Assembly: GCF_003610735.1 (NCBI RefSeq)
Contig: NZ_RAQM01000007.1
Span: forward strand, 248,001-312,000
DNA from: Tenacibaculum lutimaris
GTDB lineage: Bacteria > Bacteroidota > Bacteroidia > Flavobacteriales > Flavobacteriaceae
Direction: 5' to 3'
Length of the DNA: 64,000 bases
Shown: positions 35,305 to 43,682 of the stretch, in pieces
Layout of the letters: every line of letters begins with the position of its first letter
Numbering within the stretch: the stretch's first letter is position 1
The notes under the pieces: model-generated
Databases searched by the model: none
Told to the model about the DNA's origin: nothing
The model's input: the letters and a program-made list of their open reading frames with translations, nothing else
Made by a program: the position numbers and the translations under genes

Positions 35305-37701
35305 CTATAGTCTGTTTTTTTCATCGATTTTCTTTTCTTCCTTTTTCTTTTTTAAAGATTGGTTTCCGAAATTATAAGTAAACTCTACCCGAACATATTG
35401 CGTTTCCATATTATCTATAAAATAATTGTTTTGATTTAAATAATTAGTAGAAACTTTTACTATTTGAGATTTTAAAATATCTGATAGTTGTACAGATAAT
35501 TTTGCTTTTTTATTAAATAATTCTTTAGTAAGTCCAAAAGATAAATCTTCACTTCCTTCTATTGTTAAAGAGCCTTGAATTCCATCAGTAACTTTATAAA
35601 AACTTAATTCAGCAGTTAAACTTTTATCTTTTAAAAACTGGTAGTTTGTGGTTACATATCCATAATAGCCCCAAATACTATTTTTTACTAATTGGTTGTT
35701 GTTTTCAATAGCTGTAAATTGATCTTCATTGTAATACAAACTATGTTGTGTATAGAAACTCCATCGGTCAGAAATATTAAAATTAGTATTAAAATTTATT
35801 CCATAACTTATGTTTTTAGGAATGTTAACAAATGAATAACGTAAAGTGTTTGTGTTGTTATTTTGAAAGTTAATTTCAGTGATATAGTCAGATACATGAC
35901 TATAATAGACGTCGAAATTATATTTTTTATGAAAGCTGTATTGTAATTCTAAATTATGCGTAATTGCAGGTTGTAATTTGGGGTTTCCTTGATAAAAAGA
36001 ATAATCACTATAATAAAATTTAAAAGGATTTAAAGAAGAATAATTAGGTCTTGTAATTCGTTTACCATAAGTAGTACTTAATTGATGTGCCTCATTAGGG
36101 GTATATTGTAAATAAAGAGTTGGAAATAGTTTAAAATAATGATTATTGGTTATTTGATTTAAGGTAACAGAATTTCCTGTTAGAGAGGTGTATTCTCCAC
36201 GTAAACCAGCTTTAAAATTAATTTTATTAAAAGAAGTTTCATAACTTACATAGCCAGACATGTTGTTTTCGGTATATGAAAACATATTAGATTTACTATT
36301 ATCTATTATAAATTGATTGTTTGAAAGGATGTAGTGTTTTAAATCACTTTCAGAGTTAATTGTTGCGTATTTTATTCCAGTTTCTAATTTGGTTTTGTCG
36401 TTTTTATACTCATAATCTAATTGAGAATTGTAAATTTTGGTGGTTTGTCCAGTAAGTGTTTCAAAAGTCGTATTGTTTGTAAGGTTTTTGTCAATATCAA
36501 AAAAATCAGTTTTTACTTCTTGGTTCCCAGTCCTTTTATAATCTGTAAAATGCCCACTTATATTTAATTTTTCTTTTTCAGAAAGTAACCATTCATATGT
36601 AATATCTAGTCCTAAATTCTTAGTGAAATTTTCTGACAGATTGAATGTTGAAAATGAAGATTGAATACTGTTGTTGGTATTGCTTAAAACATTAGATTCT
36701 GTAAGGTTACGTCCTTTCCATTTCGGACTATAATATAGCTGACCACCTAAGGTTAGACTACTTTTTTTATTGATGTAAAATTCTGAATTCAATCGAATAT
36801 TATGTGTGCTGTACCACGAATTTCTATCTAAAAAAGAATGATATTTTTCACCCGTATCTTTTTGGTCAAAATTAATAACTTCTTCTTCCAAGCGATTTCC
36901 TCTACCTTTGCTATATGAGTAACTTGCATATAGGTTTACATTGTTATTTTTAAAATAATGAGAGGTATTTATATTTCCTGAAGAAAAACGAGCTTTTCTG
37001 TACGAAGTGCCTATTTTTCCTTTGTAACCACTTATAGCATTTTTTTTCATTTTAATATTTAATACAGCATTTCCTTCAGCTTCATATTTAGCTGGTGGAT
37101 TCGTAATTACTTCAATAGCAGTAATATCTTGAGCCGAAGTACCCTCTAGTAAATCTTTTAAATCATTATTAGATAAATACACTCGTTTATCGTTAATTAA
37201 AATAATAATATTGCTTGAATTTCGTATAGTTAAATTACCGTTTCTTTCTAATACTCCTGGAGTTTTTCTTAAAATATCCCAAGCATTTCCTGTTGATAAA
37301 ATAGTATTTTCTACATTAAAAACTAAACGATCTACTTTGCGTTTTATAGTAGGTTTTTTGGTGTTTATTTGAATTTCGTTTAATGTTTCTAAATCCTCTA
37401 CAAGGGTAATAGGTGTTAGTTTTTTGTTGTCTTCTATTTTTATAACCTTAGAAACCTCTTTATAACCAATAAAGTTCACGCGTAGCTCATAAGTGTTAGC
37501 TTCAATATTATTAAAAAAGAATTTTCCATTTTCATCGGTAATATTCCCTTTGTAAATAGTTTTTGTTGTAGTATGTAACAGTATTACATTAGCAAATGAG
37601 ATAGGATTTTTAGCGCTATCTATTACCTCTCCAGAAAATGAATATTGAGCAGTTATTTGAGCTGACCAAAATATAATAAAGAGTGATTGTATTATTTTCA
37701 T
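35305..37701 (-). CDS. Outer-membrane beta-barrel protein (TonB-dependent-receptor-like)
   Basis: The 798-residue protein has a signal peptide (cut near ITAQYSF) and a carboxypeptidase-regulatory-like beta domain (about 20-105). A plug-like region follows (about 115-215, with LRKTPGVLERNG and a VITNPPAKYEAEGNAVLNIKMKK segment). The rest is a long barrel ending in an aromatic strand, then a charged KKKEEKKIDEKNRL tail. This is the OMP_b-brl_3 type, related to TonB receptors but with no SusD partner here. It is divergent from a two-component system whose predicted operators lie in the shared upstream region, so the substrate is probably sensed by that system; both are inference. Confidence 0.85.
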   Translation of the reverse strand: MKIIQSLFIIFWSAQITAQYSFSGEVIDSAKNPISFANVILLHTTTKTIYKGNITDENGKFFFNNIEANTYELRVNFIGYKEVSKVIKIEDNKKLTPITLVEDLETLNEIQINTKKPTIKRKVDRLVFNVENTILSTGNAWDILRKTPGVLERNGNLTIRNSSNIIILINDKRVYLSNNDLKDLLEGTSAQDITAIEVITNPPAKYEAEGNAVLNIKMKKNAISGYKGKIGTSYRKARFSSGNINTSHYFKNNNVNLYASYSYSKGRGNRLEEEVINFDQKDTGEKYHSFLDRNSWYSTHNIRLNSEFYINKKSSLTLGGQLYYSPKWKGRNLTESNVLSNTNNSIQSSFSTFNLSENFTKNLGLDITYEWLLSEKEKLNISGHFTDYKRTGNQEVKTDFFDIDKNLTNNTTFETLTGQTTKIYNSQLDYEYKNDKTKLETGIKYATINSESDLKHYILSNNQFIIDNSKSNMFSYTENNMSGYVSYETSFNKINFKAGLRGEYTSLTGNSVTLNQITNNHYFKLFPTLYLQYTPNEAHQLSTTYGKRITRPNYSSLNPFKFYYSDYSFYQGNPKLQPAITHNLELQYSFHKKYNFDVYYSHVSDYITEINFQNNNTNTLRYSFVNIPKNISYGINFNTNFNISDRWSFYTQHSLYYNEDQFTAIENNNQLVKNSIWGYYGYVTTNYQFLKDKSLTAELSFYKVTDGIQGSLTIEGSEDLSFGLTKELFNKKAKLSVQLSDILKSQIVKVSTNYLNQNNYFIDNMETQYVRVEFTYNFGNQSLKKKKEEKKIDEKNRL

Positions 37702-37751
37702 GATTATGTGTTTTGATGTAGCAAAATTGAATAATCTTAGTAAGAAGATTG

Positions 37752-37780
37752 GTTAACCATAAGTTAATGCTAGGTTAATG
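37752..37780. promoter_or_regulatory. Direct repeats, candidate response-regulator operator I
   Basis: Three copies of GTTAA (starting 37752, 37763, 37774) lie exactly 11 bp apart, and the last two extend to GTTAATGC/GTTAATGC. This is one helical turn spacing, as in PhoB/OmpR-type tandem half-sites. It sits about 50 bp upstream of the outer-membrane gene. Confidence 0.55.
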
Positions 37781-37857
37781 CAGAAATTAATAAGTACTTG
37801 GTTTATTAACAGAATTTAAGCCCCGTACTGTTTTTGAGAAATAGAAGATCTTTAATA

Positions 37858-37874
37858 GTTAATGCAAGGTTAAC
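37858..37874. promoter_or_regulatory. Direct repeats, candidate response-regulator operator II
   Basis: Two more half-sites, GTTAATG (37858) and GTTAAC (37869), again 11 bp apart, lie 50 bp upstream of the histidine kinase ATG. Together with operator I they suggest that the pair regulates itself and the divergent gene. Confidence 0.5.
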
Positions 37875-37923
37875 ACAGGTAAAAAAACCTTTTTTATTTT
37901 CTTTTTCATGTATTTTTGAGGTA

Positions 37924-39303
37924 ATGAAAACAACAATAAAGATATTAATTATAGCCTCGGTAATAGCAATTGTAATACTTTCTATTATACAGTATTACTT
38001 AATATCTAATACATTTCAATTACAAAAAGACGCTTATGTTAAAAAAGTGAAAAAGGAATTGAGGTTTATTGAAATAAATGAACGGAAAGATGATTGGGAT
38101 GAAGCGTACTTGGCAAAAACTCAAAAATTAATTAAACAGTATAAAAAAGGAATATTTTCAAAAGAACAATTAATTACTCAATTTTCTCAGTTTAACGATA
38201 GTATCAACAAAGATTTTATGGATTATTTTAATCAAAAAACACAAAAATCTGAACTAAAATCTCCCGTAAAATATCAAGAAAAAATAACAAGCGTTGTATT
38301 GTTAGGAAATATAATGAACGATACTATCGTATCTCCAAAAAGTGATGGCTTTTTATTGTTTGGAGAAGTATTGAACCCTAAAACGAAATTTGGTTTTAAT
38401 AGTGGAAAATGGAATAGTGAAAGTATATCTAGAAAAGACGGAGATAGTTTGTTGGTTACAGAAGAAAAAATTCATCTAGAAATAAAGTCAATGAGTTATA
38501 TTGATATTCCTGAATGGAGAACTGCTGTGTTACAAGAAATGATAGGAATATTATCACTATCAATCTTATCTATTTTAACCGTAATAGGATTGTTTATTTA
38601 TGCACTATCATCTTTTATAAAACAAAAGAAAATTACCGATGTAAAAACCGACTTTATTAATAATATAACACACGAGTTAAAAACACCTTTAGCTACATTA
38701 AGTATCGCAACAAAAACAATACAAGAAGAAAAAAGTGTTAAAGATAATGCTATTGTACTGAGTACTGTGAATACTATCGATAGGCAGAGGGTTCGCTTGC
38801 AAGATATTGTAGATCAGGTAATTAATAATTCTTTAGGGATAAAAGAGATTGTGTTGGATAAAACCAATGTGTCTAGTAAGTTATTTCTTCAAAACTTAAT
38901 AAATGATTATAAGCTCTCTAAAAGTTCTATTTTGGTAACAGCCTGTTTTAATAAGTTAGATACTCAATTGTACATTGATAAATTTCATATTGCGACAGCT
39001 ATTTTAAATGTGTTAGACAATGCTGTGAAATATGGAAGTAATAAATTAAAAGTGAGTACCAAAACATTAGGTAATTATTTTAAAATAACTATTGAAGATG
39101 ATGGAATAGGTGTTGCTAAAGAACATAGGCAAAAGGTTTTTGAGAAGTTTTATAGAGTGGAAAACACCAATGTGCATGATGTAAAAGGCTTGGGTTTAGG
39201 ATTGTTTTACGTGCATCAAATTATAAAAGCTCATGGTGGAACTGTAGATTTACACAGTGCTAAAGGAAAAGGAACAACAATAATCATTAATATTCCAATA
39301 TAA
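37924..39303 (+). CDS. Sensor histidine kinase
   Basis: I start this at the ATG at 37924 (459 residues), because the preceding in-frame codons contain predicted operator DNA and look non-coding. It has TM1 at about 5-27, a periplasmic sensor of about 175 residues without a known domain, TM2 at about 205-230, then the kinase. The H-box is ITHELKTPLA with His250, the N-box is LNVLDNAVKYG, followed by EDDGIGV, FEKFYRV and GLGLGL. No HAMP domain is evident. It is followed 2 bp later by its response regulator. Confidence 0.92.
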   Translation: MKTTIKILIIASVIAIVILSIIQYYLISNTFQLQKDAYVKKVKKELRFIEINERKDDWDEAYLAKTQKLIKQYKKGIFSKEQLITQFSQFNDSINKDFMDYFNQKTQKSELKSPVKYQEKITSVVLLGNIMNDTIVSPKSDGFLLFGEVLNPKTKFGFNSGKWNSESISRKDGDSLLVTEEKIHLEIKSMSYIDIPEWRTAVLQEMIGILSLSILSILTVIGLFIYALSSFIKQKKITDVKTDFINNITHELKTPLATLSIATKTIQEEKSVKDNAIVLSTVNTIDRQRVRLQDIVDQVINNSLGIKEIVLDKTNVSSKLFLQNLINDYKLSKSSILVTACFNKLDTQLYIDKFHIATAILNVLDNAVKYGSNKLKVSTKTLGNYFKITIEDDGIGVAKEHRQKVFEKFYRVENTNVHDVKGLGLGLFYVHQIIKAHGGTVDLHSAKGKGTTIIINIPI

Positions 39304-39305
39304 AA

Positions 39306-39992
39306 ATGACACAGATTTTATTAGCAGAGGATGATTTAGACTTCGGAAGCATATTACAGCAATATTTACAACTGCATAGTTTTCAGGTTACTTGGGCAAA
39401 AAATGGAGTAGAAGCATTTGAAATATTTCAAAAAAATAATTTTGAAATTTGTGTTTTAGATGTGATGATGCCCAAATTAGATGGATTTTCTCTTGCTGAA
39501 AAAATTATAGTATTACAGCCAGAAACACCATTTGTTTTTTTAACAGCCAGAAACCAAAAAGAAGATAAAATAAAAGGATTAAGACTAGGGGCAGACGACT
39601 ATATTGTAAAACCTTTTGAGGTCGATGAGTTAATTCTTAGACTACAAAACATACTAAAGCGAAGCCAAAAAACAACGATAAAGCAACAACAAATTATAAT
39701 AGAGATAGGAAGTTATAATTTTGATACCCAAACTTTGTTGTTAATGCATAAAAAAAAGACACAACGAGTTACAGAAAAAGAATCATTACTTCTTCAGTTT
39801 TTATATAAAAACAAGAATCAGTTGGTAAAACGAGAAGAAATACTAAAAGCAGTTTGGGGAAATGACGATTTTTTTTCAGGAAGAAGTATGGATGTTTTTA
39901 TAAGTCGGTTGCGTAAATATTTTATAGAAGATCCGTCTATAAAAATTGAGAGTATAAGAGGTGTTGGTTTAGAGTTTAAAACGATTCATTAA
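39306..39992 (+). CDS. OmpR/PhoB-family response regulator
   Basis: The receiver domain (1-120) has the acidic pocket EDD at 8-10, phospho-acceptor Asp52 in VLDVMMPKLDG, Thr80 and Lys102. The C-terminal winged helix (about 130-228) shows RVTEKESLLLQFLYKN, LVKREEILKAVWG and GRSMDVFISRLRKYF, the OmpR signature. This family binds tandem direct repeats at about 11-bp spacing, which match the GTTAA repeats upstream of the kinase and outer-membrane gene. It is coupled to the kinase gene. Confidence 0.95.
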   Translation: MTQILLAEDDLDFGSILQQYLQLHSFQVTWAKNGVEAFEIFQKNNFEICVLDVMMPKLDGFSLAEKIIVLQPETPFVFLTARNQKEDKIKGLRLGADDYIVKPFEVDELILRLQNILKRSQKTTIKQQQIIIEIGSYNFDTQTLLLMHKKKTQRVTEKESLLLQFLYKNKNQLVKREEILKAVWGNDDFFSGRSMDVFISRLRKYFIEDPSIKIESIRGVGLEFKTIH

Positions 39993-40025
39993 GTAAAATA
40001 AGCAATATAATTTATTAAAATAAAC

Positions 40026-40044
40026 AGAATGAGCCTTTCATTCT
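40026..40044 (+). promoter_or_regulatory. Hairpin between the response regulator and the next gene
   Basis: AGAATGA (40026-40032) and TCATTCT (40038-40044) form a perfect 7-bp stem with loop GCCTT and no T-run. It may be an RNA processing or mRNA 3'-end element. Weak call. Confidence 0.3.
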
Positions 40045-40079
40045 AGGAGATTTATTGTCTAAAATTTAAAAAAGTAATC

Positions 40080-40559
40080 ATGAAAAAATTAGTATTTATC
40101 ACAGCATGCGTAATGTTTATTTCAGAAAAGGGATTTTCACAAAGTACACCTGTTCCACCCGTTACACCAAGTACGAATACAGTATCTGTAAGCTCTCATA
40201 CATCAAATAGTTATACTAGTAATCAAAAAGGAGAAAGAGATTCTCATACGATTGCAGTTAAAAACCATAATTCAATATACCGGTTTAAAGCCCGCTTTAA
40301 TGATGCTTTAACAGAGAGTATAAAAAAACGGTTAATTAAGGAGTTTTTTGAAGATAATTTTTTAAAATCGTACGATGCTTATTTTTGGAAAATTGAAAAA
40401 AATGATAGAAATGTTTTTGAATGTAAATTACTTGAAGGTCAAGTGAAAATGTATGTAGATAAAAACATGACTTCAAAAGAATTTCAGCAAAAAATTGAAA
40501 AATTAGGTGAAGACTTGAAGTATATCATTTCAGGAGAAACGCCAAAGGAAGTTAAATAA
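40080..40559 (+). CDS. Secreted hypothetical protein, possibly truncated
   Basis: The 159 residues begin with a signal peptide (MKKLVFITACVMFISEKGFSQ), followed by a Ser/Thr/Pro-rich low-complexity stretch (about 22-50). A folded-looking region then holds alternating helices and strands (about 60-155) with several aromatic residues (YDAYFWKIEK). I recognise no family. It lies 87 bp after the response regulator on the same strand and may belong to its regulon. After its TAA the same frame stays open for 30 lysine/alanine-rich codons that look like a lost coiled-coil tail. Confidence 0.7.
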   Translation: MKKLVFITACVMFISEKGFSQSTPVPPVTPSTNTVSVSSHTSNSYTSNQKGERDSHTIAVKNHNSIYRFKARFNDALTESIKKRLIKEFFEDNFLKSYDAYFWKIEKNDRNVFECKLLEGQVKMYVDKNMTSKEFQQKIEKLGEDLKYIISGETPKEVK

Positions 40560-40652
40560 AGAAAACTTTTAGCAGCTCAAAAAAGGTTAGAACAGGCTAA
40601 GAAGGCTCATGATAGAGCTAGGAAGAATCTAAACTCAGTAAAGGAAAAGTAA
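40560..40652 (+). pseudogene. In-frame coiled-coil remnant downstream of the TAA
   Basis: Directly after the TAA at 40557-40559 the frame continues for 30 codons to a second TAA. The residues (LLAAQKRLEQAKKAHDRARK and on) form a clean amphipathic, Lys/Ala/Leu-rich helix. Such a coding-like tail is unlikely by chance, suggesting a nonsense mutation that removed the original C-terminus, or stop readthrough. Confidence 0.55.
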
Positions 40653-40677
40653 TGAAATAGTATATTGGAGGAGAAGA

Positions 40678-40710
40678 TAAAAAAACGAAGGGTATTACCC
40701 TTCGTTTTTG
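40678..40710. terminator. Bidirectional terminator before sppA 3' end
   Basis: CGAAGGGT (40686-40693) and ACCCTTCG (40697-40704) form a perfect stem with loop ATT, between A-runs and T5. Confidence 0.88.
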
Positions 40711-40734
40711 TTTAAAAATAATGTAAAATCAGTT

Positions 40735-42480
40735 TTACTTCACTTGAAATATAAAAGGGATTCTAGCTTGAATTCCTTTTAAGTTTTTCATTTTATGAAT
40801 GTTGTTGTATAGCTGATAATTTTCATCACCCATTGTTTCTTTTAAGATTTCTTCTTTAGAAGCTTTCATAAAAGGATTCATTTGTAAAGCGTCTTTTAAG
40901 TCAGTTTTGTAGTTAGGGTAGTTGCGAACTCTATAGTTTTCAACTTCAGCTAATTCAGCTGCTACTTTAATAGCGTCTTCTAATCCTCCTAATTGATCAA
41001 CTAAGCCTTTTTCAATAGCTTCTTTACCTGTCCAAACTCTACCTTGCGCAATTTCGTTTACTTGCTCAAAAGTCATGTTACGTCCTGCTGAAACACGGTT
41101 AACGAAAGTAGTGTAGATTTGCTCAACTCCTTCTTTAGTTACATCGTAGAACTTCTGATTCATTGGTTCGAACACACTGTAAGAAGCACTATTGTTAGTA
41201 GATACTTGTTCTGCATTGATACCAATATTATCAGCAAACTGACTAAAGTTAGGAATCGCACCAAAAACACCAATAGATCCTGTAATAGTTGTTGGTTCAG
41301 CTATGATTTCATCAGCATTACAAGCAATGTAGTATCCACCAGAAGCGGCTAAGTTACCCATAGAAACCACCAAAGGCTTTTCTTTCTTGGTTAATTCCAA
41401 CTCACGCCAAATTAACTCAGAAGCTAAAGCACTACCTCCGGGAGAGTTTACGCGAAGTACAATAGCTTTTACATTGTCATCTTTTCTGGCTTTTTTAATA
41501 GCTTTATTAATAATTCCTTGTCCAATATAATGTTCGTTTCCTTCTCCATAGATGATATCACCTTGTGCGTAAATCACCGCGATTTTATTTTTAGCTGTAG
41601 AAGAAATTCTTCCTTTTCCTGAGTTGATATAGTCTTCTATAGAAATAGTATTTACTTTTTCATCAGATCCTAACGCTAGTTTTTCTTGATATTCATCTTC
41701 GTAAATAGAAGCGTCAATAAGTTTGTTTTTTAATGCTATTTCAGCGCTTCTTCCGTTAGAATTGTCAGCAATACTATTTAATTCTTCAATTGAAATGTTT
41801 CTGCTGTTGCTAATATCTTCAGTAATTTCTGACCAAATTGATTTTAAAAAAGAGGTAGTTTGCTCACGATTTGCATCACTCATTTTGTTTTCTAAAAATG
41901 GTTCAACGGCACTTTTATATTTACCGTGACGAACAACTTCCATTTTAATACCATATTTATCTTCAAAATCTTTGAAGTATAAAATTTCAGTAGATAAACC
42001 TCTAAAATCGATAGCGCCTACTGGGTTTAAGAATAAACTATCGGCAACAGAACTTAAATAATAGTTTTTTTGAGTGTAAATGTCATTATAAGCATAAATG
42101 AATTTACCACTCTCTTTAAATTCTTTCAGCTTTTTTCTAATAGCTTGTGTTTGTGCAATACCAGCATTAACAAAGGTTGTTTTTATACTAATTCCTTTAA
42201 TCTTATCGTCAGTTTTAGCATTTTCAATAGCGTTAATAATTTTGTCTAAAGCTAATTTTTCTTCGGTTAATTCTAATGCTTCCGCAATAGGATTGTCTTC
42301 TTTTGGAGCATAATCCTTAATTGGGGTTGATAAATCTAATTCTAAAACAGAGTTTGATTTAACTACAATTTGCTCTTCGGCCCCGACAATAGAAGCTACT
42401 GCAAAAAAGAAAGCGAATAGTAAAAAAAGGGCAATAAAAAAGCCAAGAACTGAGGCTAACAGATTTCTTAAAAATTTCAT
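40735..42480 (-). CDS. sppA: Signal peptide peptidase SppA (67K type)
   Basis: SppA is a membrane-bound serine peptidase that cuts released signal peptides in the membrane. The N-terminus has one signal anchor (about residues 7-33). Two tandem S49 domains follow, as in the E. coli long form. The catalytic dyad is split between them: Lys189 in HGKYKSAVEPF and Ser380 in LAASGGYY. The 581-residue length is typical for the long form. A consensus promoter lies upstream, and the gene ends near a shared terminator. Confidence 0.95.
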   Translation of the reverse strand: MKFLRNLLASVLGFFIALFLLFAFFFAVASIVGAEEQIVVKSNSVLELDLSTPIKDYAPKEDNPIAEALELTEEKLALDKIINAIENAKTDDKIKGISIKTTFVNAGIAQTQAIRKKLKEFKESGKFIYAYNDIYTQKNYYLSSVADSLFLNPVGAIDFRGLSTEILYFKDFEDKYGIKMEVVRHGKYKSAVEPFLENKMSDANREQTTSFLKSIWSEITEDISNSRNISIEELNSIADNSNGRSAEIALKNKLIDASIYEDEYQEKLALGSDEKVNTISIEDYINSGKGRISSTAKNKIAVIYAQGDIIYGEGNEHYIGQGIINKAIKKARKDDNVKAIVLRVNSPGGSALASELIWRELELTKKEKPLVVSMGNLAASGGYYIACNADEIIAEPTTITGSIGVFGAIPNFSQFADNIGINAEQVSTNNSASYSVFEPMNQKFYDVTKEGVEQIYTTFVNRVSAGRNMTFEQVNEIAQGRVWTGKEAIEKGLVDQLGGLEDAIKVAAELAEVENYRVRNYPNYKTDLKDALQMNPFMKASKEEILKETMGDENYQLYNNIHKMKNLKGIQARIPFIFQVK

Positions 42481-42502
42481 GTTATTGGGTTGATTTTTTG
42501 AG

Positions 42503-42535
42503 CAAATATACAGTTTTTACAAAGATGCTTTTCAA
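42503..42535 (-). promoter_or_regulatory. Promoter of sppA
   Basis: On the minus strand TTG (42535-42533), 22 bp, TATATTTG (42510-42503), 22 bp before the sppA ATG. Confidence 0.65.
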
Positions 42536-42542
42536 GTTAAAA

Positions 42543-42974
42543 TTACCTGCTAAATCTAGTTGATCCAGCACCTAAGCTCATCTTGTATTTACGTTGAGCA
42601 AACTCAAAATAATTGAATAGTTTGTAGTTTACTTCGTAACCATAATCTATATGCGGACTGTAATCAATTACGTTTTCATAAATATTAGGATTGAATTGTA
42701 ATGGATTTTGTGCTCTATAATTCCAATTTATAACATACAAACGATTTTTATTTTCTAAATACGTTTGCGAATAATAACCTTCTGGTTTGGCTATACTGTT
42801 TAAATAAGTAGTAAAACCAGGGTCTATAATAATAATTTCGTATTCTAAACTGTCATTAGCAATAACAACAGGTTTTTCATTAGTGTTTGAAGTGTTCTTT
42901 ATAGGGGAAGAGCCACAAGCCCATAACATAATTCCTATGATGCTGAGAGCTAAAATATGTTGTAATGTTTTCAT
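42543..42974 (-). CDS. DUF6146-family lipoprotein
   Basis: This small lipoprotein has its lipobox at LWAC about 20 residues in. I use the ATG at 42974, because the longer form would need a TTG at 42980. The domain contains EYEIIIIDPGFTTYL, GYYSQTYLENKNRLYVINWN and a Tyr-rich end (DYGYEVNYKLFNYFEFAQRKY), features I associate with DUF6146. The family is Bacteroidota-specific with no known function. It lies 62 bp upstream of sppA on the same strand. Confidence 0.72.
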   Translation of the reverse strand: MKTLQHILALSIIGIMLWACGSSPIKNTSNTNEKPVVIANDSLEYEIIIIDPGFTTYLNSIAKPEGYYSQTYLENKNRLYVINWNYRAQNPLQFNPNIYENVIDYSPHIDYGYEVNYKLFNYFEFAQRKYKMSLGAGSTRFSR

Positions 42975-43074
42975 AATCAATAGAGTTTAGTAACTATAAA
43001 ATTGCAAAAATTATTCCGAAATTCATTGATTTTTAACTTGTTTAACAGTAATTTTCAGCATTAAATAAAAGAAT

Positions 43075-43635
43075 ATGAAGCAAAGATGTTTTTGGGTTAG
43101 TGATGACCCATTATATATTGAGTATCATGATAATGAATGGGGAGTACCCGTATATGATGATGATAAATTGTTTGAGTTTTTAATATTAGAAACCTTTCAA
43201 GCAGGCTTAAGTTGGATTACGATTTTAAAGAAAAGAGAAAACTTTAGAAAGGCGTTTGATAATTTCGACTACAAAAAAATAGCAAAATACTCTGAAGGTA
43301 AATATGAAGAGTTGCTTCAAGATGCAGGGATTATAAGGAATAAACTAAAGATAAAAGCTACAATAACTAATGCACAATTGTTTATGAAAGTGCAAGAGGA
43401 ATTTGGGTCGTTCTCAAAATATATTTGGGATTTTACAAACGGTAAACCAATAATAAATAAGTTTGAAAAAAGGGAAGAGGTCCCGGCTACCACAGAGCTT
43501 TCTGATGCGATTTCAAAAGATTTAAAAAAGCGTGGATTTAAATTTGTAGGATCCACAGTAATTTATGCACATATGCAGGCTACAGGTATGGTTAATGATC
43601 ACACAACTGATTGCTTCAGATACCATGAAGTTTAA
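43075..43635 (+). CDS. tag: DNA-3-methyladenine glycosylase I
   Basis: Tag excises 3-methyladenine from alkylated DNA to start base-excision repair. The 186 residues follow E. coli Tag closely: CFWVSDDPLYIEYHDNEWG, FQAGLSWITILKKRE with the catalytic Glu39, and KKRGFKFVGSTVIYAHMQATG. The zinc snap is complete (Cys5, His18, His176, Cys180). It lies 47 bp upstream of the DPP III gene without a terminator between, so cotranscription is possible. Confidence 0.95.
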   Translation: MKQRCFWVSDDPLYIEYHDNEWGVPVYDDDKLFEFLILETFQAGLSWITILKKRENFRKAFDNFDYKKIAKYSEGKYEELLQDAGIIRNKLKIKATITNAQLFMKVQEEFGSFSKYIWDFTNGKPIINKFEKREEVPATTELSDAISKDLKKRGFKFVGSTVIYAHMQATGMVNDHTTDCFRYHEV

Positions 43636-43682
43636 TTTTCGTAATTTTAGCCTCCCAAAAAATAAACTAAATATTATTATAA

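Noticed and set aside
37834..37923. 30-residue N-terminal extension of the histidine kinase
   Set aside because: The extension covers operator-like GTTAA repeats, and the ATG at 37924 opens directly into TM1.
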